Below are positions 47,433 through 58,505 of a stretch of DNA of 64,000 nt, piece by piece. Position 1 is the first letter of the stretch; every line of letters begins with the position of its first letter. The stretch is from the NCBI RefSeq assembly GCF_002865645.1, contig NW_020194684.1, forward strand, positions 2,733,030 to 2,797,029, given 5' to 3'. The DNA is from Hyaloscypha bicolor E (Eukaryota > Ascomycota > Leotiomycetes > Helotiales > Hyaloscyphaceae). The translations under genes and the position numbers were made by a program. Under the pieces are notes generated by a model that ran no database searches, was not told the origin of the DNA, and worked only from the letters and a program-made list of their open reading frames with translations.

Positions 47433-47906
47433 AGTGCCGCTTCGTCCACGTTAAGGGTCCAATGGATGGGTCTTTGGGTATCGTAGATCAACAGCACAGT
47501 CCGACTGAGTGTTTCTGGCCTGCTTCAAGTACTTATCTACACAAGCACGCTTTCCGCCACCCTCATTTCCAAGAGGGAAGACACCTTCTGCTCACTGTCA
47601 TGAGATATGGAACAAGCAAAGAAGGTGTCGAGGAAGAGTCTGATTATTGGTCCAACATTGGAACAAAGTGGTCCATATGAATACCTTGCTTGGTAAAGAC
47701 AAGGGTCCCGGCCGCAGGCATCTTTCGATTGTCTGCCTGCTTATTCGTAATTTCGAAAGAAGGGCTAGAGCTCATCTGATAACGACCGTGGAAACTGAAA
47801 CTTGACAAGAGGCCGAAGATACATTTGACACTGGACGTGGAGCAGAAGATTGCATGAACAAACTACCAAGTTCTGTACCACTCGACACGCAAATTCACTG
47901 AAAACC
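47433..47906. other. Intergenic between divergent small genes
   Basis: Contains the upstream region of copy 3 (minus) and of the small plus-strand gene at 47907. A plus frame at 47462-47680 has no supporting features. Confidence 0.3.
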
Positions 47907-48374
47907 ATGCCTCAAGACCCCAAGTTTACGGGTTACCGATACTGGAACGCAAAACGTTGGTACGTATACGCAATTCATGCCCCCACGAACCCGGCAGCTC
48001 TTTCGAAGAAGAAAAACAAGTCGGCAAAGGTGGCCAAGGTGAGCAAACGTGGTTGGGCTAGTCATTCGCGACGAAATTGACATTAGAAACAGTCAGATTT
48101 AGACTTTCGATTGGAAAAGGAGATGAAACTGGGGGAACGGAATAAAGGCGCTTTACTTTACTACCTTGCGAAAAGGCCTCTGAGGAAGTTGTGCGCAACT
48201 TGGCGGAAAATAAGAATGACGGGATGCCTGACGCCACGACGTCAAGGGAGGAAATTGGAAGTCAAACAAGGGTCCCCAAATCACAAATTCTATGGTGGAA
48301 CCTTCGAAGTTGTTGGTGTAACCCCTTACTTGTCTCCTTGTGCAGCAGGACAAGTGCACATTCTGGGGTCTTAA
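47907..48374 (+). CDS. Possible small basic protein of unknown function
   Basis: Exon 47907-48038 (MPQDPKFTGYRYWNAKRWYV ... KSAKVAK) and exon 48087-48374 join in phase across a 48-base intron (GTGAGC ... CATTAG) to 139 residues. The product is rich in Lys and Arg (for example RLEKEMKLGERNKGALLYYL) with no signal peptide. I do not recognise it. The stop at 48374 lies 20 bases before the TIR of the next element, so the 3' end may have been altered by that insertion. Moderate to low confidence. Confidence 0.35.
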
Positions 48375-48394
48375 GGGAGGGATGCTTCATTGTA

Positions 48395-48673
48395 CGGAGG
48401 ACCCGGCCAAAAGTCTTGCAACTGGCAGGGATGGGCGCGGCCGCCTCTGACGCCACATAGGCCTGGCAGAGCAACGAAGTTTAGGGGCTTGGTGGCCTGA
48501 AGGGAGCACGGTTTTAGCGATATTTATAGGGCCTGTGCGCTATCGTTAGTAGCTGGAAGGCCTATGAGAGCCTGAAGTTACAGCGTCTTCTGGTTGCTAC
48601 GCAACCACCCTGCCATTTAAGCGAACGTGGCGTTAGACCCTGGCAGTTGCAAGACTTTTGGCCGGGTCCTCCG
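48395..48673. mobile_element. TA-flanked MITE, 279 bp, 36-bp TIRs
   Basis: The left end CGGAGGACCCGGCCAAAAGT continues CTTGCAACTGGCAGGG. The complement of the right end is identical except for one base in CTGCCAGGG. TA lies at 48393-48394 and 48674-48675. The interior is normal-composition, non-coding. It is a Tc1/mariner-type non-autonomous element without visible RIP. Confidence 0.85.
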
Positions 48674-48675
48674 TA

Positions 48676-49267
48676 CTATTCTCGTATCACCCACAAGTCT
48701 GAGCGCCGTCGCCACAAATAATCCGGTCCACTCACAGCAAACTATTCAACAACACGCTAGCAGGGCGTTTAGTGTGGGGCACGAGTCAGTTTTGCTTTTG
48801 CTGTGTCACGCCTCGACGCACCCGAGCGGTGAGTCAAGTCTTCCACTTCACCCACAACCGCAAACATGGTTAATTTGGAACAGCACAGTACTTCAACTTT
48901 ATTCCACCACCAACATATTTAATGTTTTAAAAATTCTAGTACAAAGGACAGAGTCGCGTGCTGCGAACAAAATGCACTTTTCAGAATGCTTGTAGGTATT
49001 ATGATTAAGATTTTGTAATATTCACAGATGAGGACCCAACGTCAGACACCAACCTTTGGCGGCAACCCTGTTCCTTGGATCCATGACTGCGTGGCGCATT
49101 CCAGCTGTTAGAACTGGTTGAAATACGTGACGATTACGGGTCGTATCATTCATCTCGCTCCTGAGGGCGTCCGGAATTGACAAAAGCCATGACACGGAGA
49201 TAGCCGGCATTTTAACTTGGTCGTTTTCTGCCCATGGAGGTGAATACGGTCTCATGATCGTTCTGTA
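48676..49267. other. Intergenic, nothing recognised
   Basis: No gene or repeat supported between the two elements. Confidence 0.3.
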
Positions 49268-49691
49268 CAATGAAACCTCGATATAAGGATACCGAAATTG
49301 TCCCCAAATACCAAGGATAATGCGAGGTATCCTAAAATCGAGAATCACGTGCAAATACACAAAAATAGAAATGTCACCAGGATTTGAAAATATAAGGACA
49401 AAACACCAACAAATCAAGGTTGGGATAAAAAATCATAAGGATAGTCCTTATCCCTTCGTCCGGTGAGACATTGCCACGCTAGCGGCCGCATATGAATATC
49501 CCTAATTCAGCAGGAACATCATCCGAATTAGGGATATTTATGTGCGGCCGCTAGCGTGGCAATGTCTCACCGCGACGAAGGGATAGTAAGGATATCCTTA
49601 GCTCAGGGCTAATTTCTAGTGGGGTCCTAAGGTAGTATCCTTATGTCGAGGATATTTTTATATTGAGTATCCTTGTAGCGAGGTTTCACTG
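49268..49691. mobile_element. Pogo-type MITE, 424 bp, with internal hairpin
   Basis: Ends CAATGAAACCTCGATATAAG (49268) and, on the complement, CAGTGAAACCTCGCTACAAG (49691), both followed by GATAC. TA flanks at 49266-49267 and 49692-49693. The CAGTGAAACCTCG start is typical of pogo/Fot-like elements. The element contains further inverted copies of GGATA(C)-type blocks and the strong hairpin listed separately. Confidence 0.85.
49450..49584. repeat. 135-bp hairpin nested in the pogo-type MITE
   Basis: The left arm 49450-49508 (starts ATCCCTTCGTC, contains GCTAGCGGCCGCAT) is the inverse of 49525-49584, with one single-base indel and one or two mismatches. The loop is 16 bases. It contains NotI- and NheI-like palindromes in each arm. 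Confidence 0.9.
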
Positions 49692-49693
49692 TA

Positions 49694-51593
49694 TTGTAGT
49701 CGCTATTGGTGTTACCATAGCCTCACAGAGGCCATGGTACGACACAAGTCTAGCTGAGTTCAAGGTCCAGGCTGTAGTCAAAGTCAAAGAATAGCCAGAA
49801 GACGATGCCAGCACGAGGGTCACGTGGTTAGGATCTTTGGTCAAAGTGGCATTCCAACAACTTATTGTTTTTTCCTTGGCAGATGACGATGCTCCAACAA
49901 TGCTGATTTCGTGAGTAGTCTTGCATCTTCGGCCTAATGGCGCTGGCGAAGCTTCAGGCTGCGCACGATGCCGCTATCGGCACAAATCCTGTTGCCGATG
50001 CTGACAGAATACACGCAAAGCCTCCCGTCTCCTGAATGCACTGCGACACGCTTTGGCCGTTATCAAGAGGGTAGTTCAGATAATCGAATCAAGGACCACG
50101 ATGCGGGAATGGCAACACGACTTCGCTTTCCTCATCAGCGAGTCCTTTCCCCACAGGCCGGAGTACTGACGTACCGGAAATTTGAAGTCATTGACATTCC
50201 CAAGATGATCTACACAGATCCGACGCTATTTCCATGTTCTAATGAACTCATTCCCAAAAAGATATTTAGTCACCACTTAGGCATGCACTTCACCGAGCAC
50301 GTGACTTGTCGTTTAATTGGGAATCAGGAAATGCGTTGGTTCTGAGATGGCAATCATCCAAAACAAGCTAATGCTCATATTTATAGACCATTAATTTGGC
50401 ATTAAGCTACCTTGAGAATAGTGGGATGTGCTGCGCGAGAGGCAGGGACAGTTGAAGAAGTCAAAGTGCAGCGGTAGACAGTGGATAGAGACAGCACACC
50501 ACTCGCAAAGGCGATGGTACATACAAAGAGGGTGTATCGGTGTACCTCAAGCTCAGATTAAACCAGGTCCTGATACGAATGCAGTAAATTTGAGGTGGGC
50601 CGAGTACCAGAATTAGGGCTAAGGTGTGTTAAATGACGAAGCAACCGTGTCTCTTAACGAAGACTAAATGGTTTTAACTTGAGCGCTGTTAACGTCCCTC
50701 AAAAACTGCCCAAACGCCGCGCAAGCGCAAGCACTTACACGCCTACCAACTCCAGAACATTTCTGGTACTGGCCATTAGATTTGAGGTGTGGTAGAGAAC
50801 ATTTTCTGGAAGCGCTGAAGCTGGTTCCTCAACTCTTAACCAACCTCAAGGCCACGATGCGCGAAGAAGTCTTCAAACTTCCCGCTAACCTTTCGTCATT
50901 GATTCCACGCTTTTGAATCCAGGGATTGATTGTTGCGGGAAGCGCTGAAATTTCGAAATATTGGGACGGTCACGTTCGCCAAAAGAAAAGGGGAACACCA
51001 AATTCCCAAAGTACTTTGGGAGGATTTGGTAGTTGCAGAAGCATGTGTTTTACCCTGAAATTGAGTGCGTGAATTCAGTATCCTTGAAGATGAAGATATC
51101 AAACAATTGGCCCACTTGGATATTAGGTCTCCACGGAGAGTCAATTAAGCTGTTCGGGGATGTGCGCAAAATCGACGCAGTCCTTGCTTAAGCCCTTGAA
51201 AACCGAGGACGGGCCCTCAAATCGATCCTAAGACTAGCGGTAAGGGATACAAAGAACCAATCAACCTCGCTGACGCACTTGCGGTGGGTCCAGGTCCCCT
51301 AGATGTTGAACGTTTCCATCAACAGCATCATCCCGTCGAGTCTTTCGAGACTTGCTGGCTGACGATGGTTTCATGATTACGGACCCACAGGTCACTCGCA
51401 ACAATCGTGAGCTGGTGATGCCTTAGTTTGAATTCAGGCAAGGAAGATAAATAAAGCGGCCCTTGTGGCAAGCTTTTCTTTCTCAACTTTTACTTCTTAA
51501 AATATCGTTCTGCTGCTCGTTGAACACTCCTCGGGACTCCTCGGGAGCCTTCGAACTCGTGTTCGTTTCGTTGATGGACCCAACACCGCCACG
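49694..51593. other. 1.9 kb intergenic with a possible decayed frame
   Basis: Plus-strand frame 49968-50345 is unrecognised. A protein-like reading near 50755-50912 (HFLEALKLVPQLLTNLKATM, then REEVFKLPANLSSLIPRF and TGA) continues in frame after the stop as IQGLIVAGSAEISKYWDGHV, so a broken gene is possible, family unknown. An A/T-rich TATA-like stretch near 51448 (AGATAAATAAAG) precedes the thaumatin-like gene. Confidence 0.35.
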
Positions 51594-52653
51594 ATGCAAT
51601 TCAAGGCAACCGCAGCCTTGGCTGGAGTTGCGATCGCTTCCTTCGCCGACCAGGCTCAAGCTCAAGGTGCCTACCTTGAATCCATCAGGCATTCCGGCAA
51701 TTGGCAAGAGACCGCTCTCAAAGGAGAGACCAAGCCCGTCGAGGAGACGATCGACATCCCCAAGGGCGGACCCTTCATCAAGTCTTTCAACGGCACAAAC
51801 TTCACCGAGATCATGAAGTTCGCCGAGACAAACAAGGTGGCCATGCCTTATATCATCTCCAACCCTTCTCCCAAGAAGGGAAAGGGAGAAGGCATGTGCA
51901 TCATCGCTGGCGCCAGTAACCTGAAGGCAGGCTCAAGTGTCAGCTTCAGACGGGAGGACACCAACGGAATGTTGTATATTCCTCAAAACACCAGCGCTCT
52001 TTCGTAAGCCACCACTTCTCGTCCTCCTTCCGAAGATCGAAATAGTAATTCAGCTTAGCGGGGACTTCCTCGACGCTCCCGGCAAGAAGAGCTACAACGG
52101 CCGTGTCCAGGTCATGTTTGGATGCGACGAGAAGTGTGAGAAGTGCGCCGGCGCTGGCGAAGCAAAGCATACACTCTTCGAGTGGATGTACCAAACCAAG
52201 CCTGGTGAGGAAAACGTCGAAGAATTGTGGACCAACCTGAGCAATGGTACTTACTTCACACTTCTGTCATCCCATTCACGCTAACAAAGGATAGTCGATG
52301 GGTACAGCGCAAACGTCCAAGTGACAGTCTTCAACCAAACCATGGGCGCCTGCGCCTACCGCAGCATCAATGCTACCCTTGACGACGTTAAAAAGGTTTG
52401 CCCCAAGACCAACCTCTGGAAGGAGGGCAAGGTCTTTGGTTGCGAGTCTGACTGCAAGCTGACCAGAATGGAAAAGCACTGCTGCGTCGGCGAGTGGGCT
52501 GAGCGCTTCGGTCCCAAAGCTTGCCGGGAATCCAGCAGCTTCTTGGCTGAGTTGTGCCCTGCCGCATACTCATGGCCATACGGTGACCAGGGCGTTGTCG
52601 ACGTCTGCTATGCTCCAAAGGCTGTGCATGCTGTCTTCACTCCTATCCGCTAA
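51594..52653 (+). CDS. Secreted thaumatin-like protein
   Basis: Exons 51594-52003, 52059-52246 and 52295-52653 join in frame (introns of 55 and 48 bases) to about 318 residues. A signal peptide (MQFKATAALAGVAIASFADQ, cleavage near AQA-QG) starts the protein. The Cys-rich C-terminal half carries the thaumatin pattern: FGCESDCKLTRMEKHCCVGE, CRESSSFLAELCPAAYSWPY and GDQGVVDVCYAP, matching the CCxG ... CPxAYSYxxDD signature. Its N-terminal half (GGPFIKSFNGTNFTEIMKF) is less typical. Fungal thaumatin-like proteins are secreted beta-rich proteins; some bind or cut beta-1,3-glucan. A related broken copy follows at 53837. Confidence 0.78.
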
Positions 52654-53836
52654 GTTGCGATGAGACTCCGCAGTTTCCATTCACGATTGGGTGGCAGGGT
52701 GGTGCGGCATGGGGTCTGGGGAGAATCAAAAGACAGGGAGAATGCAGATCGTCGCTGTTCATGAAGGATGCTGTCGCTTGGTGGCGCGCTGATGAATCCC
52801 ACGCTTTTCCCGTTGCTTGCACTCCTTTCAATGACTAAATTGTACATAATAGTAATAAAATTTGACTTTCACAGGTATGGCCTTCCCTCTTAAGGCTGAG
52901 AAGAAGATAATTTTGATGTGTGGTCTAGGTTGCAAACCTAAATCGTGCCCTAGCCACGGAAACTTTGGGAATGGTAGGAGGGCTAACCACTAGGCGATGG
53001 ACTGGCTTGCAACCACTCGGTTTGGCAAGCTAGTTCCTAATGAGGTCAGATCTAGAACTGAGCTCAATTTGCGGGCCCCATGGGCCCTTCTGATAGCTGC
53101 AACGAGAGAACTTCCATTGAGAAAAGGGTCGCCGTCATCAACCAGAGGAGTCGTTTCAATGGCCTGGCTTCAGGGGATCCGTACATTGTGAAGGACCAGC
53201 CGTCATCAACGGTGATGACCGCTAGTCTTACTCGAGGCATCTCTGCCTAAGAAGTCGTCGAGCCGTATTGGGAGCAAGCATCGAGGCGGCAAACAATTTT
53301 GCGATGAGGTTGAATATGCTTCAAGGTCTTTCTCAAGGACCATTCCAAGATGTTAATACCTTCGCAGCCCGCTCGAGGGGCATATTTATGCCTTGTAGAT
53401 GGAGCATATTGATCACAAGTCTTGTTGTGGGAATGGTTAACCCGTAGCCGTCCGTTCTCAACTTTCGAGCTTCTCTAGGTTTCCTTAGCAATTCAAACGA
53501 CAGCCAGGGCCGTGGATGAGAGCTTTCCCTCTGAACTGCTTGATGGTGATGGATTCGTCGAGAAGGGCTGATGAGATGCAAGCATATCAGTTGGGGGCCG
53601 TAATAAATGGCGTCCCAATTTCCCAAGAATCGACGAAGCCAGGCCAAGACAGTCACATAGAGCTGCCGAACTTCTGATATGTATGCTTTAAAGACCTGGC
53701 ACGCACAAGACATCAACCTTCTTTTCTTTCATCCTTTTGGTCTCCGGCCTTCACCTTCGTTGGATTTCTCCGCTGATCTTACGGGAAAAACTCTCGCCGA
53801 TGGCTGCAAATTGAGCACTTGATCCAAACCGCAATC
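52654..53836. other. Intergenic with a tRNA-like relic
   Basis: No protein gene recognised. At 52925-53000 on the minus strand TCGCCTAGTGGTTAGC resembles a tRNA A box, and about 50 bases on GGTTTGCAACC resembles a degenerate B box inside a 5-bp stem with 7-base loop. No acceptor stem was found, so this is at best a tRNA-derived SINE remnant. Confidence 0.3.
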
Positions 53837-54770
53837 ATGGTCAAGTACAATTTGCTCCAACCTGCGATAGTTGGTGCTGCCGTCCTTGGACTCGTTGCAC
53901 CCGCCTTCGGTGTGCCAGCGCAAGCAGAGGAAACCCCGATTTCTATCACTCCAACCCTTCCATCTTTACTTGAGCTCAATGCCAGATCGACCCTTAGCAA
54001 GAGAGACTCCTTCACCAAGCTTGGGCGCATGGCCGCCACAGAAACTATCAAGGTACTGCTGTCCACAAATACGCAAACGAAGACCGCCGTCAGAAAACTC
54101 AAGAGCAGAAGTCAGTGGAGGTATGCGCTTCACCGCCATAAATCGTACGCCCGAGCCTTGTGGATTTGGATCGAGATCGATACAGCAATTGGGGAGTTTG
54201 CAACATTCGAAGTCCCAGATCCTGATTCCCCTGAAGCACAAAAGATCAAGCTTCAGCCTGGAGAATCAGTTAAAGTCAGCAATCTTCCAAACCACTCCGG
54301 CAGCTTTCGAGCCTATGCTCGTTGCGACGAGGAAGGTCCGGGTGGGGCAGGCCACGAGGATGCTGCGATCAAGTGGGGGTAGACAACTAATCCTGCTGGG
54401 CATGGAGACTCAGTAGTTAGGATCAATCCCAGATTTGGTATGTCGAATCCGAATTGTAGAGGTTCGCAACGAGTGGCAACATAGTCGACGGCTATGTCGT
54501 CGGTGGACAATTGACCTTTGGGAGGGCTCAACCTGCCGGCCAGTGAAGTACATCATTCCACAAGCCGATCTCTCAACAATTTGTTCACAAGAGAACCTTG
54601 ATAATCGTGTCCTTGAATGGCCGAACTGTGAATCAGGCTGCGCAACCACGGGCCTTGGAGAGCACTGCTGTACAGGCATGTGAGGTAGGCGAGGGATGTG
54701 CGACCCATCCAGCCTACATTTCTCAAATTCTTGTCCAGCCGTGTGTGGTGCTAAGCCTCATGAACTGATG
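53837..54770 (+). pseudogene. Decayed thaumatin-like secreted protein gene
   Basis: ATG 53837 starts a signal peptide (LQPAIVGAAVLGLVAPAFGV) and a frame of 182 residues including LWIWIEIDTAIGEFATFEVP and IKLQPGESVKVSNLPNHSGS. It stops at TAG 54380-54382. The same frame continues as GHGDSVVRINPRFGMSNPNC and another stop. Later parts appear in other frames: NIVDGYVVGGQLTFGRAQPA, then YIIPQADLSTICSQENLDNR, then WPNCESGCATTGLGEHCCTG, which carries the thaumatin CC-x-G motif. At least two frame changes cannot be explained by obvious introns. It is therefore read as a broken relative of the gene 1.2 kb upstream; a multi-exon intact gene is less likely but not excluded. Confidence 0.5.
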
Positions 54771-57700
54771 TAACGGTCGGTGGACCCTCCTACCTAAACC
54801 ATGAGCCATTTAGCCAAACGTTGGCGTTTCGGGAGTTGCTGTCATCACAATAGTTGATCATCGCCGAAAGGACATCGTTGGGGCTGGAGAGAGGTCGTCC
54901 AGCAAGCAATGTTTGTAAAACTGTCCAAAATAGATTGCTTTTCTAGATTCCCGCGCAGGTTGGTCTGCATATAGCTTTTCCCGATTTTGAAAAGTGTCCA
55001 ATCCCTGCTGTCGATAGCCATGTTCGTGGGGATGTGATGCCTGATCAATATCCCAAAGTGACAGTTCCAATCGCTCGTAACTTGTGGTCTTCGTCGTCGA
55101 GTTTCGAGATTCTGCTATTCGAATCGCTTTCGGGCATTCGAAGATTCGCGGAGAGAGTCAGCGAGAGGTGCAAGATAAAACTCTCCATTAGGGTTGTTCT
55201 GACTTACAGCTCACGGGTCGACTTCCCTCCCAGCTTGCCTCAAACTCCCCACTTGGCCATACTGCTAGTCATTGGACACCAGCGTCCATTTTCATCCCTA
55301 GCTAGTCCCAGTCTATCTTGTCCTCAACCTCCGCAGCAGAATGTTCAATGGTGTCGAGTGTGCGTGTTCTATCGAGGCTGTGAGCATGAATAAGGAGGGT
55401 GAATTGATGTTGGAAAGTTGGCCCAACGCGACGCGAAGTCAACCCCACACCGCTTGCGTCTTAAGGTTACGGTCCTCCTTCTCCTCCACCACGTCCTGTG
55501 TTTGCCCAATTCCCTCGCAGGTCCTCGACGACTCGAGTTGCGATAACGACTCCGAACGGCACGCAATGTGAAGTCTTCTTGTGTAACGGATGAGAATGTG
55601 AAGTGTCACAATTGAGCCGCTGCGAGGCGTCGCCGCGATGAGAAACCATAACACGGAGCTCAATACGACGCTCCACGGTACGCTGTACAGATACCATACA
55701 CCAAAAAAAATCATGACCTGCCGTTCTGAATATTTACTCTTCAGTTATATCTCATCACGGACTGTTGTTGCACAGTGACGAGAGTTTCTTCCCTTGACAG
55801 CACCAAAGTCGCCGGTTTGACACACGGAAAGCGGACATTGGATGTCTTGGGCAGGTCGAAATCCGTTGCAGTTAGAAGATCTCCATGACTTCTCCTCGTG
55901 GTCCTGAACTGTTATTACCCGAACTTGAAGCACGCCATACACCATCTCTGCCTCTTCGAACGTGCAAAAGCCAGCATATCAAGCAAGCAAGCAGGGTCAG
56001 TCAGGAACCGCACCTCACAGGCGATTTTGCATCTTGACGATGTATTTCAGCTTCAAGACCACTGGTTTCTCCGTTGGGGGTATCAATCCGAGCTCATCGC
56101 AACCTGTTCCCAAACTGTATCGGCCTCTTATAGACGCTATATCAGTGATCGGGAAAGCTCGAGGAAATTCCGACCAGTCCCTCTGAATCAGTCTCTCATA
56201 TTGACTACAGAGCTGGATGAAGCGACTACCCGCCTTCTAAACGACGTTCGAGATCGGTGCTGCCCTATACATTCCTACGGAATTCGTGTGGCTCCTCGGA
56301 AGCGTACGCAACTTGCTGCCCTCAACCGTTTACCGCGCGAGCATCTAGAATTGTACATCAAAACGTCAGAGAACTTGAGCTCCAAGACATGTCCTTTCCA
56401 ATAGGCACAGCACAGCATTTTCTCTATAGCGTGAGATTACTTCCGGCTTAGTTGCCATTTCCGTATTGAGAGTCAAAAACCTAGGACCTGTTTCGACAGA
56501 GCCCAGAGCTTCTTTGAGTTAGTTTATTAAGACTAAAGACAGCTTCCAACCTTTCTCAATTGTAGAGAGCTAGTTCTCTGGGCAGAGATGCAGTGGAATA
56601 GCTCTCAAGGTCTCGCCGTCTCGCAACTTGTTTGATATTCATGACGAGTTACTTCGCACGTTACGTGGGCACGGGGCTTCGATCTTCGAGCTCGAAGCGA
56701 GAGACCTTATATGGTCTCCAACAATACCAGTTCAACACTGGCTCTTCACAGCTCAGATAGAGGAAGCCATGCGAGCAATCGTCGATCGGTACCTTTTCTG
56801 GTCTCAGTCTAGGCAACGCTGAAAGACTTATAAATTGCGGGATCCAAAAGTCAAAGGTCTCCCCCATCGGCGTTAAGTCTTATTGGATTAATTCCTCTCG
56901 AAGGGAGTCGATCCAGAATTAGATTAAGCTCGCAGATGAAGCCGTTCGATATCAACATACACAAACGAATTCACCTTACATCCTGTCAGCCTGTGACAAT
57001 CCAAAATGGTCTCTTGGAAGGCGAGCAAAGCCCATGGCCGGAAAGATGTCCAGCTTCAACATGCAAGGTTGCATGCAAAGAAAGATCGGCAGGGCTGGAG
57101 CTTCTAAGGAGTACTCTGATATGTGTTTAGAGTCTTCGTCCCCTTATCACCAATTTTTACTTTCACTCTTGCAGTTGGTCGTTTGAAGTGCCAAGGTGGA
57201 TTCTACGTGCTTTTCCATACCGTTTATGCCGAAACCAGAACAAAGCGATTCGATGATGGGTTATCTTGAACTATACTTCGAAGCTTCGCCCCAAGTCCTA
57301 TTCACAGTCGCTGCCCCTCAACTTCTAATCGGATGTCTCGTAGCTGTCATTCAGGAAGTTATCGACAGTTTCTTGGTTTATAGTTCCTGCCTTGATTTGA
57401 TTCGGCTGAAACTGTCATGGTATTCCCCTCCATTTGGTCACGCTTGATGTCTCCTTTGAAGGCTCATTTCACAGATGATCAAGAGAGTAACAGTACAAAC
57501 CGGGTGCCTCTATGAAGCTATGCATCTTGACGACTAAAGATTCTGCTAGTGGCAATCTAAACCAGCTCACGATTTCCTCGAATCTCCTAATGCATAGCCG
57601 ATCAGTCGTTCCAGAGCTGTTCGTCTCCATATCTCATCCATTGTACCACCATCTGCCGCACGTTGTATGCCTTTCATAGATCTCGCAGATACACGCCCTA

Positions 57701-58395
57701 CTCACGGAATCCGGGCCAATCTTCCTTCTGTTATCTGATCTCGATATTGACAATTCGGCTCAATTGAAAAGTTCGGATTGGCCTGGGCTGACCTGTGGAT
57801 TAGGGCCAGATTCTCGGCGAAAAGGGTATCAAACGACCCGCAAAAAGGTCAGGATAGATCCTTTCGGCCGTGATTTCCTACTTTGCCGTAGGATATGATT
57901 GTTCAGCCAGAAGATAACAAATAGTGGATACGTGCAAGGAACGTGTTCAGACATTTCATTGCTGACAAGCACCAGTGGCTCGCGAACCCTGAGCTTAGAA
58001 GCCGCATAATGTTCGAAATGGCCTATTCGTTGGTTTCCCGCTTGTTCGGGAATGTTCGAAGCTATGTAGTGTTCCTTCTCCGCGACGTCGATGTTTAGGC
58101 TGAAACGGGGTCGTCCGTTCTAGCCACTCGGAGGCGGGGGTTAATCCCGCCACCCCCTCGGTATTAGCTCCGGAAAATCGCTGTCATTCTCAAGATGGTT
58201 CACATTAAGAAGATGATCATAACTCAATTCGCTTTCGTCTCATGTTAGAGACTCCTAGACTTCGGGGTAAATTCATGGAGATTTATCCGGGGGAGGGGAC
58301 GGGGAGAGGGTAAGTGCATTTTTCAAATGGGACAGCGTCATAACTGCCAAGATTGCGGTGATTGGTGCCATGTGCTCGATTCCGCGTCATTGGTG
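54771..58395. other. 3.6 kb without a recognisable gene
   Basis: The longest frame (55898-56404 plus, 168 residues) has ordinary composition but no family features. 56628-56822 and 57196-57447 are similar. Near 56484, GGACCTGTTTCGACAGAGCC resembles the end of the Harbinger-like element at 22634, but no partner end was found. Nothing else is supported. Confidence 0.35.
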
Positions 58396-58399
58396 GTCT

Positions 58400-58407
58400 T
58401 TATATAA
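58400..58407 (+). promoter_or_regulatory. TATA box of the second sugar transporter
   Basis: TTATATAAG about 100 bases before the ATG at 58506. A CCGGGG motif, matching the CreA carbon-repressor core SYGGRG, lies near 58287 in a purine-rich stretch. Confidence 0.5.
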
Positions 58408-58505
58408 GTCTCTGAGAATTCCTTGAGAGATATAGGATCTCTTCTGTGGCCATTCTTCCCTTTTTTTCCTTGTGCGGGCTATTTTCTTTTCACAATTCCG
58501 TCAAG

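Noticed and set aside
56480..56510. Solo end-like sequence GGACCTGTTTCGACAG resembling the Harbinger-like TIR
   Set aside because: No partner end or TTA duplication found nearby.
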